Positions 1 to 8,933 of a stretch of DNA of 64,000 nucleotides are shown here, one piece after another (the stretch's first letter is position 1; every line of letters starts with the position of its first letter). The position numbers and the translations under genes are program-made. Under the pieces are notes generated by a model. It worked only from the letters and a program-made list of their open reading frames with translations, did not search any database and was not told the origin of the DNA. Location: the NCBI RefSeq assembly GCF_003991405.1, contig NZ_RPEN01000159.1:248001-312000 (forward strand). The letters run 5' to 3'. This DNA comes from Pseudorhodobacter sp. E13 (GTDB taxonomy: Bacteria; Pseudomonadota; Alphaproteobacteria; Rhodobacterales; Rhodobacteraceae).

Positions 1-1533
1 GAGGCGCTGGAGGCGATGCTGGCCTGCGCCCGGTTGGGGGCCATCCATTCCGTTGTTTTCGGTGGTTTTGCCGCCAATGAACTTGCTGTGCGCATCGACG
101 ATTGCAAACCCAAGGCCATCATCGCCGCCTCCTGCGGGATCGAACCGTCCCGCGTGATTCATTACAAACCGCTGCTGGATGGTGCCATCGAAATGGCCGC
201 CCATAAGCCCGATTTCTGCGTGATCTTTCAGCGTGAACAAGAGGTTGCCAAGCTGATCGAAGGCCGCGATGTCAGCTGGCACGGCTTTCAATATGGCGTC
301 GAACCCGCCGATTGCGTGCCCGTCAGCGGCGATCACCCAGCCTATATCCTTTATACCTCTGGCACCACGGGTGCCCCCAAAGGCGTTGTGCGCCCAACCG
401 GCGGCCATCTGGTCGCGCTGAACTGGACGATGAAAAACGTCTATAATGTCGAGGCGGGCGATGTGTTTTGGGCCGCGTCCGATGTGGGCTGGGTCGTGGG
501 CCACAGCTATATCTGCTATGGCCCCTTGATTGCGGGCTGCACCACCGTTGTCTTCGAAGGCAAACCCGTTGGCACGCCCGATGCAGGCACCTTCTGGCGG
601 GTGATTGCCGAACATAAGGTCAAAAGCTTCTTCACCGCCCCCACCGCCCTGCGCGCGATCAAACGCGTGGACCCGCAGGCCAAGCTGATGGCCGATTACG
701 ACCTGCGCCACCTGCAAGCGCTGTATCTGGCGGGCGAACGCGCCGACCCCGACACCATCAACTGGGCCAAAGACGCGTTGAAAATCCCGGTCATCGACCA
801 TTGGTGGCAAACCGAAACCGGCTGGGCGATTGCCGCCAACCCCTTGGGGATTGAAGAATTGCCGATCAAGATCGGCTCCCCCTCGGTGCCGATGCCCGGC
901 TATGACGTGCAGGTGCTGGACGAAGGCGGCCACCCGGTCCCCGCCGGAACGCTGGGTGCGATTGCGGTAAAACTGCCGCTGCCCCCCGGCACATTGCCAA
1001 CGCTGTGGAACGCCGAGGAACGGTTCAAGAAATCCTATCTCACCACTTTCCCCGGCTATTATGAAACCGGCGATGCGGGCTATATTGACGAGGACGGCTA
1101 TCTTTACATCATGGCCCGCACCGATGACGTGATCAACGTCGCCGGCCACCGCCTGTCCACCGGCGCGATGGAAGAAGTGCTGGCAGGGCATCCCGATGTC
1201 GCCGAATGTGCGGTGATCGGCGTGGCCGATGCGTTGAAAGGCCAGTCACCGCTGGGGTTTTTGTGCCTCAACTCCGGCTCTGACCGGGCCGAGGCTGACG
1301 TGATCAAGGAATGTGTGGCCCTCGTGCGTGACAAGATCGGCCCCGTGGCTGATTTCAAACGCGCCTGCGTGGTGGATCGCCTGCCCAAAACCCGATCCGG
1401 CAAGATCTTGCGCTCGACCATGGTCAAGATCGCGGATAGCGAGCCGTTCAAAGCCCCCGCGACGATCGAAGACCCCACCGTTCTGAACGAAATAAAGACG
1501 GCATTGCAAACGCTTGGCCTTGCACAGGGCTAA
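1..1533 (+). CDS. prpE: Propionyl-CoA synthetase (acyl-CoA synthetase), 5' end outside window
   Basis: The reading frame is open from the first base, so the N-terminus lies outside the window and about 510 residues are visible. It is an AMP-forming acyl-CoA synthetase that activates propionate (and possibly acetate) with ATP and CoA through an acyl-adenylate. The adenylation P-loop YTSGTTGAPKGVVR lies at about residues 118-131, DHWWQTETGW follows near 270, and the C-terminal lid motif KTRSGKILRS holds the lysine that is acetylated in this family. The P-loop followed by GGH and an ALNWTM-like stretch is more typical of PrpE than of Acs. Family members are about 630 residues, so roughly 120 are missing. 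In this genome it could also reactivate acetate released by AckA, which is inference. Confidence 0.85.
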   Translation, partial: EALEAMLACARLGAIHSVVFGGFAANELAVRIDDCKPKAIIAASCGIEPSRVIHYKPLLDGAIEMAAHKPDFCVIFQREQEVAKLIEGRDVSWHGFQYGVEPADCVPVSGDHPAYILYTSGTTGAPKGVVRPTGGHLVALNWTMKNVYNVEAGDVFWAASDVGWVVGHSYICYGPLIAGCTTVVFEGKPVGTPDAGTFWRVIAEHKVKSFFTAPTALRAIKRVDPQAKLMADYDLRHLQALYLAGERADPDTINWAKDALKIPVIDHWWQTETGWAIAANPLGIEELPIKIGSPSVPMPGYDVQVLDEGGHPVPAGTLGAIAVKLPLPPGTLPTLWNAEERFKKSYLTTFPGYYETGDAGYIDEDGYLYIMARTDDVINVAGHRLSTGAMEEVLAGHPDVAECAVIGVADALKGQSPLGFLCLNSGSDRAEADVIKECVALVRDKIGPVADFKRACVVDRLPKTRSGKILRSTMVKIADSEPFKAPATIEDPTVLNEIKTALQTLGLAQG

Positions 1534-1563
1534 GCCCTGTCTCTGCCCTGACGCACAGGCGCT

Positions 1564-1579
1564 GCGCGGATTTCCGCGC
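1564..1579 (+). terminator. GC-rich hairpin after prpE, weak terminator candidate
   Basis: Arms GCGCGGA and TCCGCGC are separated by TT, 30 bases after the prpE stop. No T-run follows, so intrinsic termination is uncertain. The hairpin marks the boundary with the two-component pair that follows. Confidence 0.3.
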
Positions 1580-1698
1580 GGCGTTAACCATGTTCTGCGC
1601 TGGACTTTGCCCCCAGAGAGGTTAACGTCTGCGTGTCATGTCTGAGTTAATCTGGTCCATTCCCCACGCGCCCTTGCAACTCCCTATTGGGGGGCATC

Positions 1699-3222
1699 GT
1701 GACAGCTGAGCCCGGTTCAACCCCTGCCGAAGCACCAGATCTCGCGGAAGAACTTGCCCTTCTGGCGCATGATATCCGCTCTGCCCTGACGGATGTGATG
1801 ACCGGGCTGGAACTGATTGACGATACCGCCCTCCCCCAGCGTGACCGGCATCAGTTGGACCGCGTCCGCGCCTCTGGCGAAGGGTTGTTTCGCCTGCTGG
1901 AAGTGGCCTTGTCGAATGTGCTGGGCCAAAGCACCGCCGATCTGCCCAAAGCCCCGGTGCATCTGGATAAACTGCTGCGTGACCTGATGCGCCGCTGGGC
2001 CCATCCCGGCAGGGCAGAGGAGACAGAGGCTAAGGCCATTCTGGTGGCCGAGCCTGATCTGCCCGAGGTTATCGCTTGCAACCATGTCGCGGTCGAGCGG
2101 GTCTTGGCAAATCTGCTGGGCAATGCACTGACCCATTCAGGGGGCGGGCGTGTCACGCTGCATGTCGCGCGCCCTACCCCCAAAGCGCTGTGCTTTACCG
2201 TGCAAGACGAAGGCCCCGGCTTTCCTGCCGTCGTGCCCATGCCAACCGGCAGCCGCGCCTTGCCCGCATGGCAAACCGGCGAAGGCCATGGGCTTGGCCT
2301 CAGCATTTCGCAATCTCTTGCGGAACGCATGGGCGGCCGGATCATTTTGCGAAATACCAAAGATGGGCATGGCGCGGCAGAGTTCTGGTTGCCGCTGGAA
2401 CCCGCCTTACCGCCGCAAACGCCCACCGTGATGGCCGATACAGCCTTGCACGGTCTTCGGATATTGCTGGCCGATGACAACCCGACCCAACGGCTGGTGA
2501 TGTCACAATATCTGGCCCAATCCGGTGCCGAGGTCGTTTCGCTGCGCGATGGGGCCTCGGCCTTGGCCAGCTTGCGTCTGGGCGGGTTCGGGGCGGCGGT
2601 TCTGGACCATGACATGCCGGGGCACAGCGGGCCTGATATCTGCGCCGCCCTCCGCGCCGACAGCGGCCCGATGGCCGATGTGCCGATTCTCGTGCTGACG
2701 GCCCATCACGGTGAAGCGCCGCGCGCGGCGGCTTTGGCCGCCGGTGCCGATGCCGTATTGCAAAAGCCCATCCCTTCGCCTGACGCCCTTATCCGCGCGG
2801 TCAGCGCAATCATTCACCCCATGCGCGCAGAACCGCCCAGCAAACCGCCTGACGCCCGCCCCAACACGCCGCCCATCGACCCTAGCGACTTCCGCCGCCT
2901 GCTTTCCGTGGCAGGCGATGAGTTTGCGGCAGAGCTGGTGCAACGTTTCGCCGCCGATCTGGCCGAAGTCCGCAGCCAACTCCACGCCGCCTTGCCGCAG
3001 ATGGATCTGCACGGGCTGCGGGCCTGCTCGCATGTTCTCGTCTCGCTGGCGGGCACGGCTGGGGCGCATCTGCTCTCGGACGCGGCCCGCCGCTTCAACT
3101 TGGCTGCGCAGGCACTGGATACCGACAGCATCCAAAACGCTGCCCCAGACCTGCTGGACGGGCTGGAAATGCTGATCGCGTTTATTGACAAGATCGCGGC
3201 AGAACGGCAGGCAGGGCCATGA
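1699..3222 (+). CDS. Soluble hybrid histidine kinase with receiver and HPt domains
   Basis: A 507-residue phosphorelay kinase without transmembrane segments or a recognisable N-terminal input domain. Domains in order: an H-box-like stretch LLAHDIRSAL within the first 30 residues; an ATPase with N-box NLLGNALTHS, DEGPGF and the G-box GEGHGLGLSIS (about 140-230); a receiver starting RILLADDN with phospho-acceptor region VLDHDMPG and QKPI (about 255-370); and an HPt domain with SHVLVSLAGTAGA (about 395-490). The GTG at 1699 is preferred because a run of G (GGGGGG) lies just upstream; an in-frame TTG at 1687 overlaps that run. The stop overlaps the next gene (ATGA), so the two are translationally coupled and probably form one relay. 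The signal sensed is unknown. The layout resembles LuxQ-type relays but without the membrane sensor. Confidence 0.85.
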   Translation: MTAEPGSTPAEAPDLAEELALLAHDIRSALTDVMTGLELIDDTALPQRDRHQLDRVRASGEGLFRLLEVALSNVLGQSTADLPKAPVHLDKLLRDLMRRWAHPGRAEETEAKAILVAEPDLPEVIACNHVAVERVLANLLGNALTHSGGGRVTLHVARPTPKALCFTVQDEGPGFPAVVPMPTGSRALPAWQTGEGHGLGLSISQSLAERMGGRIILRNTKDGHGAAEFWLPLEPALPPQTPTVMADTALHGLRILLADDNPTQRLVMSQYLAQSGAEVVSLRDGASALASLRLGGFGAAVLDHDMPGHSGPDICAALRADSGPMADVPILVLTAHHGEAPRAAALAAGADAVLQKPIPSPDALIRAVSAIIHPMRAEPPSKPPDARPNTPPIDPSDFRRLLSVAGDEFAAELVQRFAADLAEVRSQLHAALPQMDLHGLRACSHVLVSLAGTAGAHLLSDAARRFNLAAQALDTDSIQNAAPDLLDGLEMLIAFIDKIAAERQAGP

Positions 3223-4679
3223 CCCCTGCGCCCACACCGCCCCGCGCCAAAGCCAAATCCGGCAGCGCCCCACCCATTTTGCTGATCGAGGACACGCTGT
3301 CCTTGCAAATGGTCTATCGCGCCACGCTGATAAACGCAGGCCATAAGGTCATTGCCGCCGCCAATGCCGCCGAAGGATTTGCGCTGTTTTGTGAACACAG
3401 CCCCGCCATCGTCCTGCTGGACCTGACCTTGCCAGACCGGGACGGCCTTGACCTGATGCAAGACATGCTGGCCCGCAATGCCAACACCTGCGTCATCGTG
3501 ATCACTGCCAATGGCACGATCAACAAAGCGGTGGAGGCGATGCGCGCGGGCGCGCATGAATTTCTGGTCAAACCCTTTGATGAACAACGCTTCCTGTCCT
3601 GCATCGACAATGCGCTGCGCCTCGGATCGCTGCGCGGCGAAGGCGCTGCACAGGCAGCCCCGCGCAGCGCCACCCGCCAACCCACCGCCCCACCCGAAGG
3701 GGCCTTCATCGGCCAGTCGCAGGTCATGGCACGGGTTCAGGCCAAAATCGCCTCGGTCGCGCAAAGCATGGCCACCGTGTTCATCACCGGTGAAAGCGGC
3801 ACCGGGAAAGAGCTGTGCGCGCTGGCCGTGCACCAACAATCGCCGCGCAGCACCGGGCCATTCATCGCATTGAACTGCGGCGCCATCCCCGCGGAATTGC
3901 TGGAATCCGAGGTGTTTGGCCATGTCAAAGGCTCGTTCACAGGCGCGGTTTCCGACAAGATCGGTGCAGCCGCCGCCGCCGATGGCGGCACCTTGTTTCT
4001 GGATGAGGTCTGCGAAATGCTGCCCGCCCTGCAAACCAAATTGCTGCGCTTTCTGCAAACCTCTACCGTGCAGCCAGTGGGGGCGACGCGCCCCCGCAAG
4101 GTCAATGTGCGCATCGTCTGCGCCACCAACCGCGACCCCGCCGAAGCCGTGCGGCGCGGCCAGTTCCGCGAAGACCTCTACTACCGGCTCTATGTCGTCC
4201 CCATCCATATGCCCCCATTGCGCGATCGGCAGGATGATGTGATCGAAATCGCCGAAGCGGCTTTGCTGCGCTTTGCCCAGGAAGAAGGCCGCGGCTTCAC
4301 CGCTCTCTCGCCCGAGGTGCGCAGCCTGTTCCGCGATCTGCCTTGGCCGGGAAATGTGCGACAGGTGCTCAACGTGATGCGCAATGTCGTTGTGCTCTAT
4401 GATGGCCCACAGGTCGAACGCCATATGCTGCCCGAAGATATTGCCGCCCCAACCTCACTCGCGCAAACATCGCCCCCGGCTCACAACGCCCCCGGCGACA
4501 ATGTCAGTCTGGATGCCCTGCTGGGCCTGCCCCTCGCCGAAGTCGAACGCCGTATCGTCGAGGCCACAATCGAGATGCATGGCGGCTCCGTCCCGCGCGC
4601 TGCCCGCGTCCTCGATGTCTCCCCCTCCACCCTGTATCGCAAACTGGACCTCTGGGCCAAACTGCCAAAGCAGCCCTGA
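3219..4679 (+). CDS. Sigma54-dependent response regulator, NtrC/LuxO type
   Basis: A 486-residue activator with three domains. The receiver (about 18-130) has the phospho-acceptor Asp in LLDLTLPDRDG (D68) and LVKPF (K118). The AAA+ domain has Walker A GESGTGKE (191-198), Walker B GGTLFLDEV (256-264) and the sigma54 contact loop written GSFTGA (238-243) rather than the commoner GAFTGA. A Fis-type helix-turn-helix lies at the C-terminus (MHGGSVPRAARVLDVSPSTL). Its ATG overlaps the stop of the hybrid kinase gene, which makes that kinase, via its HPt domain, the likely phosphate donor. Target promoters would need a -24/-12 element; none is obvious next to it. The assignment as a sigma54 activator is firm; its regulon is unknown. 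Confidence 0.88.
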   Translation: MTPAPTPPRAKAKSGSAPPILLIEDTLSLQMVYRATLINAGHKVIAAANAAEGFALFCEHSPAIVLLDLTLPDRDGLDLMQDMLARNANTCVIVITANGTINKAVEAMRAGAHEFLVKPFDEQRFLSCIDNALRLGSLRGEGAAQAAPRSATRQPTAPPEGAFIGQSQVMARVQAKIASVAQSMATVFITGESGTGKELCALAVHQQSPRSTGPFIALNCGAIPAELLESEVFGHVKGSFTGAVSDKIGAAAAADGGTLFLDEVCEMLPALQTKLLRFLQTSTVQPVGATRPRKVNVRIVCATNRDPAEAVRRGQFREDLYYRLYVVPIHMPPLRDRQDDVIEIAEAALLRFAQEEGRGFTALSPEVRSLFRDLPWPGNVRQVLNVMRNVVVLYDGPQVERHMLPEDIAAPTSLAQTSPPAHNAPGDNVSLDALLGLPLAEVERRIVEATIEMHGGSVPRAARVLDVSPSTLYRKLDLWAKLPKQP

Positions 4680-4689
4680 CCCAAAGCCC

Positions 4690-4750
4690 TTTCATCTATT
4701 CAAAAATATCCTGGGGGTGAGCCGCTTGCGGCGAGGGGGCAACGCCCCCT
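4690..4750. repeat. Intergenic palindromic element between convergent genes
   Basis: After the response-regulator gene the sequence reads TTTCATCTATTCAAAAATAT and a G-run, then a GCCGC/GCGGC hairpin (4721-4732) and an AGGGGGC/GCCCCCT hairpin (4734-4750). The CAAAAATA core recurs in other gene-end gaps of this window (52766-52787, and more weakly 29103-29122). It lies between two converging genes and may act as a bidirectional terminator or a REP-like element. The repeat nature is seen; the function is inferred. Confidence 0.45.
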
Positions 4751-4770
4751 GTCCTGTTGCCACGAAACGC

Positions 4771-5532
4771 TCAGGCGAATTGCTCCCGCAACAGGCGTTC
4801 TTCCAACCCATGCCCTTCGTCGAACAAGATCCGATGCCGGATCGCTGGTTCCGACCGGATTTCCACCGACAGGACATTCGGCACCGACATGCTGTCAGCA
4901 TCGGCACGCACCGGGCGCTTCTCCGGCTCCAATACATCAAACCGCACCACGGCGGCCTTGGGCAACAGCGCGCCCCGCCAACGCCGGGGACGGAACGCGG
5001 CAATCGCTGTCAGCGTCAGAACCTCGGCCCCGATTGGCAAAATCGGCCCATGCGCCGAATAGTTATAAGCCGTGGACCCGGCAGGCGTGGCCACCAGCGC
5101 CCCGTCACAGACCAATTCATCCAGCCGCACCCGCCCATCGACCGAGATGCGCAGCTTGGCGGCCTGTGGCCCGGCCCGCAACAGGCTGACCTCATTGATC
5201 GCCAACCCCATCGCAACCTTGCCATCCATCGTCTCGGCCCGCATCGCCAAAGGGTTCAACACCTCTTCCCCCGCTTCGGCCAGACGTGCGGGCAAATCCT
5301 CCTCGGCATAGGCATTCATCAAAAAGCCGATGGTGCCGCAATTCATCCCGTAAACCGGAATATCAAGGCTTTGCTTTTGATGCAGGGTTTGCAGCATGAA
5401 CCCGTCGCCACCCAGTGCCACGATATGACTGGCCGCTTCAGGCGCAACATTGCCATAGCGCAGGGTCAGCGCCGCCAGCGCCTTTTGCGCCGCCTCGGCC
5501 TCACTTGCCAGAAAAGCTATCTTGAACGCCAC
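4771..5532 (-). CDS. nadK: NAD kinase
   Basis: Phosphorylates NAD to NADP in the cytoplasm. The 253-residue product has the signature GGDG in VALGGDGFMLQT (residues 41-44), the NCGTIGFLMN segment and a C-terminal region with NYSAHGPILP. The frame stays open upstream to 5655, but a GTG at 5532 is preceded by a GGGGGG Shine-Dalgarno run and gives the usual family length and the usual N-terminus (FKIAFLAS). It is transcribed divergently from glyA across a 271-base gap that must hold both promoters. Confidence 0.9.
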   Translation of the reverse strand: MAFKIAFLASEAEAAQKALAALTLRYGNVAPEAASHIVALGGDGFMLQTLHQKQSLDIPVYGMNCGTIGFLMNAYAEEDLPARLAEAGEEVLNPLAMRAETMDGKVAMGLAINEVSLLRAGPQAAKLRISVDGRVRLDELVCDGALVATPAGSTAYNYSAHGPILPIGAEVLTLTAIAAFRPRRWRGALLPKAAVVRFDVLEPEKRPVRADADSMSVPNVLSVEIRSEPAIRHRILFDEGHGLEERLLREQFA

Positions 5533-5803
5533 AATCCCCCCTTGCCCGGATCGAGGGCCAGACCTTCCCTTTCCACCGGCTATGACCACAGTCTTGGCGC
5601 TCTGTTTTGCCAAACTCAACCCCTCGGGCAACAATCCGTCGGATTCCCCAAACATCCCGCCACGTTAGCGCTAAAAGTTTCCCATCCGAAACGCCAATGT
5701 CGCCCATTCACGGCATCAAGGCGGATTCTTACCTTTTCGCGCGGGCCAAGCTGCTCTAAACAGCGGCAACCTTTGGCCCCGCGACCTGATTTAGGAGACG
5801 CCC

Positions 5804-7111
5804 ATGAACGCCCCCGTTGACACCGCCCACCGCGACGCCGGTTTCTTTAGCGAAAGCCTCGCCAGCCGCGACGCCGAACTTTTCGGTGCCATCACGCTTG
5901 AACTTGGCCGCCAGCGCGACGAGATCGAGCTGATCGCCTCGGAAAACATCGTCTCGCGCGCCGTGATGGAAGCGCAAGGCTCGGTGATGACCAATAAATA
6001 CGCCGAAGGCTATCCGGGCCGTCGCTATTACGGCGGTTGCCAATATGTCGATATCGCCGAAAATCTGGCGATTGAACGGGCTTGCGAACTCTTTGGCTGC
6101 ACCTATGCCAATGTTCAGCCGAACTCCGGTTCCCAAGCCAACCAAGGCGTGTTCACCGCCCTGATCAAACCGGGCGACACCATTCTGGGCATGTCGTTGG
6201 ATGCGGGCGGCCACCTGACCCATGGGGCCGCGCCAAACCAGTCTGGCAAATGGTTCAACGCGGTGCAATATGGCGTGGTCAAGGATACGCTGCTGCCCGA
6301 TTACGACCAGATCGAAGCCTTGGCGCTGGAACATAAGCCCGCGCTGATCATCGCTGGCGGCTCGGCGATTCCGCGCATCCTCGATTTCAAACGCTTCCGC
6401 GAGATTGCCGATAAGGTCGGGGCTTATTTCCTTGTCGATATGGCGCATTTCGCAGGCTTGGTTGCGGCGGGCCTTTACCCCTCGCCTTTCCCGCATGCAC
6501 ATGTGGCCACCACGACCACCCATAAAACCCTGCGCGGCCCGCGCGGTGGCATGATCGTCACCAATGACGAGGCGATTGCCAAAAAGGTCAACTCGGCTAT
6601 TTTCCCCGGCATCCAAGGCGGCCCCTTGATGCATGTGATCGCCGCCAAAGCCGTCGCCTTCGGTGAGGCCCTGCGGCCCGAGTTCAAATCCTATCAGGCG
6701 CAGGTCATCAAGAACGCCCAAGCGCTTGCCGATCAGTTGATGAAAGGTGGTTTGGGCACCGTCACGGGCGGCACCGATACGCACCTGATGCTGGTCGATC
6801 TGCGCCCCAAAGGCGTGAAAGGCAATGCCACCGAAAAGGCACTGGGCCGCGCCCATATCACCTGCAACAAAAACGGCATCCCGTTTGACACCGAAAAGCC
6901 GACGATCACCTCGGGCATCCGCCTTGGCACCCCCGCAGGCACCACGCGCGGCTTTGGCGAGGCCGAATTCCGCCTGATCGGGGATTGGATTGTCGAAGTC
7001 GTGGACGGCTTGGCCGCCAATGGCGAAGACGGCAATGCCGCCGTGGAAGAAGCCGTAAAGGCCAAGGTCGAGGCCCTGTGCAAACGCTTCCCGATCTATC
7101 CGGACCTGTAA
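5804..7111 (+). CDS. glyA: Serine hydroxymethyltransferase
   Basis: PLP enzyme that interconverts serine and glycine with transfer of a one-carbon unit to tetrahydrofolate. At 435 residues it is full length. The PLP-lysine motif [14 protein letters not shown] is present, as are [13 protein letters not shown] and [14 protein letters not shown], all diagnostic of GlyA. AGGAG lies about 7 bases before the ATG. A strong hairpin terminator follows the stop. It is monocistronic, with nadK divergent upstream. Nothing unusual was seen. Confidence 0.97.
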   Translation: MNAPVDTAHRDAGFFSESLASRDAELFGAITLELGRQRDEIELIASENIVSRAVMEAQGSVMTNKYAEGYPGRRYYGGCQYVDIAENLAIERACELFGCTYANVQPNSGSQANQGVFTALIKPGDTILGMSLDAGGHLTHGAAPNQSGKWFNAVQYGVVKDTLLPDYDQIEALALEHKPALIIAGGSAIPRILDFKRFREIADKVGAYFLVDMAHFAGLVAAGLYPSPFPHAHVATTTTHKTLRGPRGGMIVTNDEAIAKKVNSAIFPGIQGGPLMHVIAAKAVAFGEALRPEFKSYQAQVIKNAQALADQLMKGGLGTVTGGTDTHLMLVDLRPKGVKGNATEKALGRAHITCNKNGIPFDTEKPTITSGIRLGTPAGTTRGFGEAEFRLIGDWIVEVVDGLAANGEDGNAAVEEAVKAKVEALCKRFPIYPDL

Positions 7112-7133
7112 GGCCACACGAACCTTAGAACGG

Positions 7134-7164
7134 GCCGCGCCGGGGAAACCTTGGCGCGGCTTTT
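7134..7164 (+). terminator. Intrinsic terminator of glyA
   Basis: A perfect 8-bp stem, GCCGCGCC (7134-7141) and GGCGCGGC (7153-7160), is followed by TTTT and abuts the end of the convergent glyoxalase gene. Confidence 0.8.
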
Positions 7165-7542
7165 CTATCTGCCCAACGCCTCTCCGAAAAAGATTAGCGT
7201 GCAGTCTTCATCAATGACATGGAATTCCCGCTGTCCGTAGGGCTGGTTGAACGGTGCCCGCACGCGGCCTGCCGGCAGCGTATCCAGCGCAGGTTTCAGG
7301 CTGGCATAAAGCGCATCCAGCGCCTTCACATCAATATAGAACGATCCTTGCCGCTCAGGGTTTTGCAGGTCCACATCATCGGAAACCTGCACCAAGCGCA
7401 GCGCCACCTTGTCCCGGCGCAAAAAGGCATAGCCCTCGGCCTGATAGCCGACGGAGAACCCCAAGACATCGCGATAAAAACCGATTTGCGCGTGCAAGGC
7501 GGTGCAAGGGACAAAAGGCGTGATCTGTGTCAGTTCCATCAT
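7165..7542 (-). CDS. Glyoxalase/bleomycin-resistance-fold (VOC) protein
   Basis: A small protein of 125 residues with the vicinal-oxygen-chelate pattern: an N-terminal strand ending in IGFYRDVLGFSVGYQ, a FLRRDKVALRLV strand, and a C-terminal half with QREFHVIDEDCTLIFFGE, where HVIDEDC is a typical second metal-site strand. Substrate is unknown; family members include fosfomycin/bleomycin resistance proteins and dioxygenases. The ATG at 7542 has AAGGA closely upstream and is chosen over more distant in-frame starts. It converges on the glyA terminator and is divergent from the DUF817 gene. Confidence 0.75.
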   Translation of the reverse strand: MMELTQITPFVPCTALHAQIGFYRDVLGFSVGYQAEGYAFLRRDKVALRLVQVSDDVDLQNPERQGSFYIDVKALDALYASLKPALDTLPAGRVRAPFNQPYGQREFHVIDEDCTLIFFGEALGR

Positions 7543-7614
7543 ATGTTCCTTTTTCTCCCCCGATAGCATGTCAGTGAATTGCCAAGCCTTGCAACACTGG
7601 CTATTGCCCGGCCC

Positions 7615-8484
7615 ATGCAGCATTTGCACGAACACAACCTAAGCATCGAACGCCGCCTTGGCGATGCCGTCCGCGCCCGCCTGCCGGGCCTCTTCGGCGA
7701 GTTTGTGATGTTCGTGTTCAAACAGGCTTGGGCCTGTCTGTTCGGCGGCTTGCTGTTGGCCGCGATCATCCTGTCGAAATACCTCTGGAACCCCGATTGG
7801 GCGTTTCAGCGCTATGATTTCCTGTTCCTCTTTGCCATCACCACCCAAGCCCTGTTCCTGCGCTTCAAGCTGGAAACGTGGGAGGAGGCGCGGGTGATCT
7901 TGCTGTTTCACCTGACCGGCACCGCGATGGAATGGTTCAAGGTGCATGCAGGTTCATGGGGCTACCCCGAGCCGGGTCTGTTCAAACTGATGGGTGTGCC
8001 AATGTTCTCGGGTTTCATGTATGCCAGCGTGGGCAGCTACATGGCGCGCGTGATCCGCATTTTTTCGATGCAATTCGCGCCTTACCCACCGTTCTGGATG
8101 ACGATGGTTCTGGCTGTGGCGATCTATGTGAACTTCTTTGCCCATCACTTTCTGCCCGATATCCGGCTGGTGCTGTTTGCCGCCACGGTGGTGCTTTACG
8201 CCCGCACCCGCGTCTGGTTCATCAACACCGAGCATCCGCGCTGGATGCCGCTGCCGCTGGCGGCTTTGCTGTCCAGCTTCGCGCTTTGGGTGGCCGAAAA
8301 TGTGGGCACGGCCACGGGCACTTGGCTGTATTCCGGCCAGCTTCCGGGGCAGGCAGTCAGCTTTGCCAAGCTTGGGTCGTGGTATTTGTTGCTTTATGTA
8401 GCCTTCGTGACCGTCACAGTCGTCAGCCGCAGCGCCTTGTCACGCAAAGCGGTGGTTCCGGTTACAGATACCCGCGCCAGATAA
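7615..8484 (+). CDS. DUF817-family integral membrane protein
   Basis: A 289-residue polytopic membrane protein with repeated hydrophobic segments over most of its length (for example LFGGLLLAAIILSKYLW, MVLAVAIYVNFFAHHF and YLLLYVAFVTVTVVS). The stretch HLTGTAMEWFKVHAGSWGYPEP and the later WVAENVGTATGTWLYSGQ match the DUF817 (YoaT-like) family as I recall it. No biochemical role is known to me. A TTG at 7579 is in frame but the ATG at 7615 gives a cleaner N-terminus. Its 3' end overlaps the end of the converging gene by 23 bases. Confidence 0.7.
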   Translation: MQHLHEHNLSIERRLGDAVRARLPGLFGEFVMFVFKQAWACLFGGLLLAAIILSKYLWNPDWAFQRYDFLFLFAITTQALFLRFKLETWEEARVILLFHLTGTAMEWFKVHAGSWGYPEPGLFKLMGVPMFSGFMYASVGSYMARVIRIFSMQFAPYPPFWMTMVLAVAIYVNFFAHHFLPDIRLVLFAATVVLYARTRVWFINTEHPRWMPLPLAALLSSFALWVAENVGTATGTWLYSGQLPGQAVSFAKLGSWYLLLYVAFVTVTVVSRSALSRKAVVPVTDTRAR

Positions 8485-8833
8485 GCACGCCAAGCACCAA
8501 GGCAATCACCGCGACAAGGCTGAACAGGATTGAGGTCGACAGGCCCAGCAACACACCGCGCAGCTTGTGGCCCTTGTTCAACCCGGCCAGATGCTTGATG
8601 CAGATGTCGTAATTGGCCGCCACCTTTTCTTCATTGATTTGCAGCAACAGCTTTGGGTTGAAAGAGTGTTCCAAGGCGGTGGCCAGTTCCTGTGCCGCAA
8701 TACGCACCTTGCGCGGCAGGCGGCGCCCCCCGCGGCTAAGCTTGTCCGGCAAATCGCGGCCCTTCACATGCAATCGTTCGGTCAACAGGGCGGAGACACG
8801 CTCTGCCATTTGTTGAATTGAAACCGCGCCCAT
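8462..8833 (-). CDS. Small hypothetical protein with C-terminal membrane anchor
   Basis: A 123-residue protein I do not recognise. The first about 85 residues are soluble and basic (RLPRKVRIAAQELATALEH), and the last about 30 form one hydrophobic helix (ILFSLVAVIALVLGVLIW) followed by RGYL, so it is probably tail-anchored in the cytoplasmic membrane. The ATG at 8833 has AGGAAG eight bases upstream; a GTG nine bases earlier is an alternative. Its 3' end overlaps the converging DUF817 gene. Confidence 0.6.
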   Translation of the reverse strand: MGAVSIQQMAERVSALLTERLHVKGRDLPDKLSRGGRRLPRKVRIAAQELATALEHSFNPKLLLQINEEKVAANYDICIKHLAGLNKGHKLRGVLLGLSTSILFSLVAVIALVLGVLIWRGYL

Positions 8834-8933
8834 ATATGCCACTTCCTGTGCTGCTTTGGCACAGCTTACGCGGCGGGAAAGGGCTGTTCAACTCCTCTGG
8901 CACTGCGGGCCATGCTGCGCTATGGCTTGGGGC

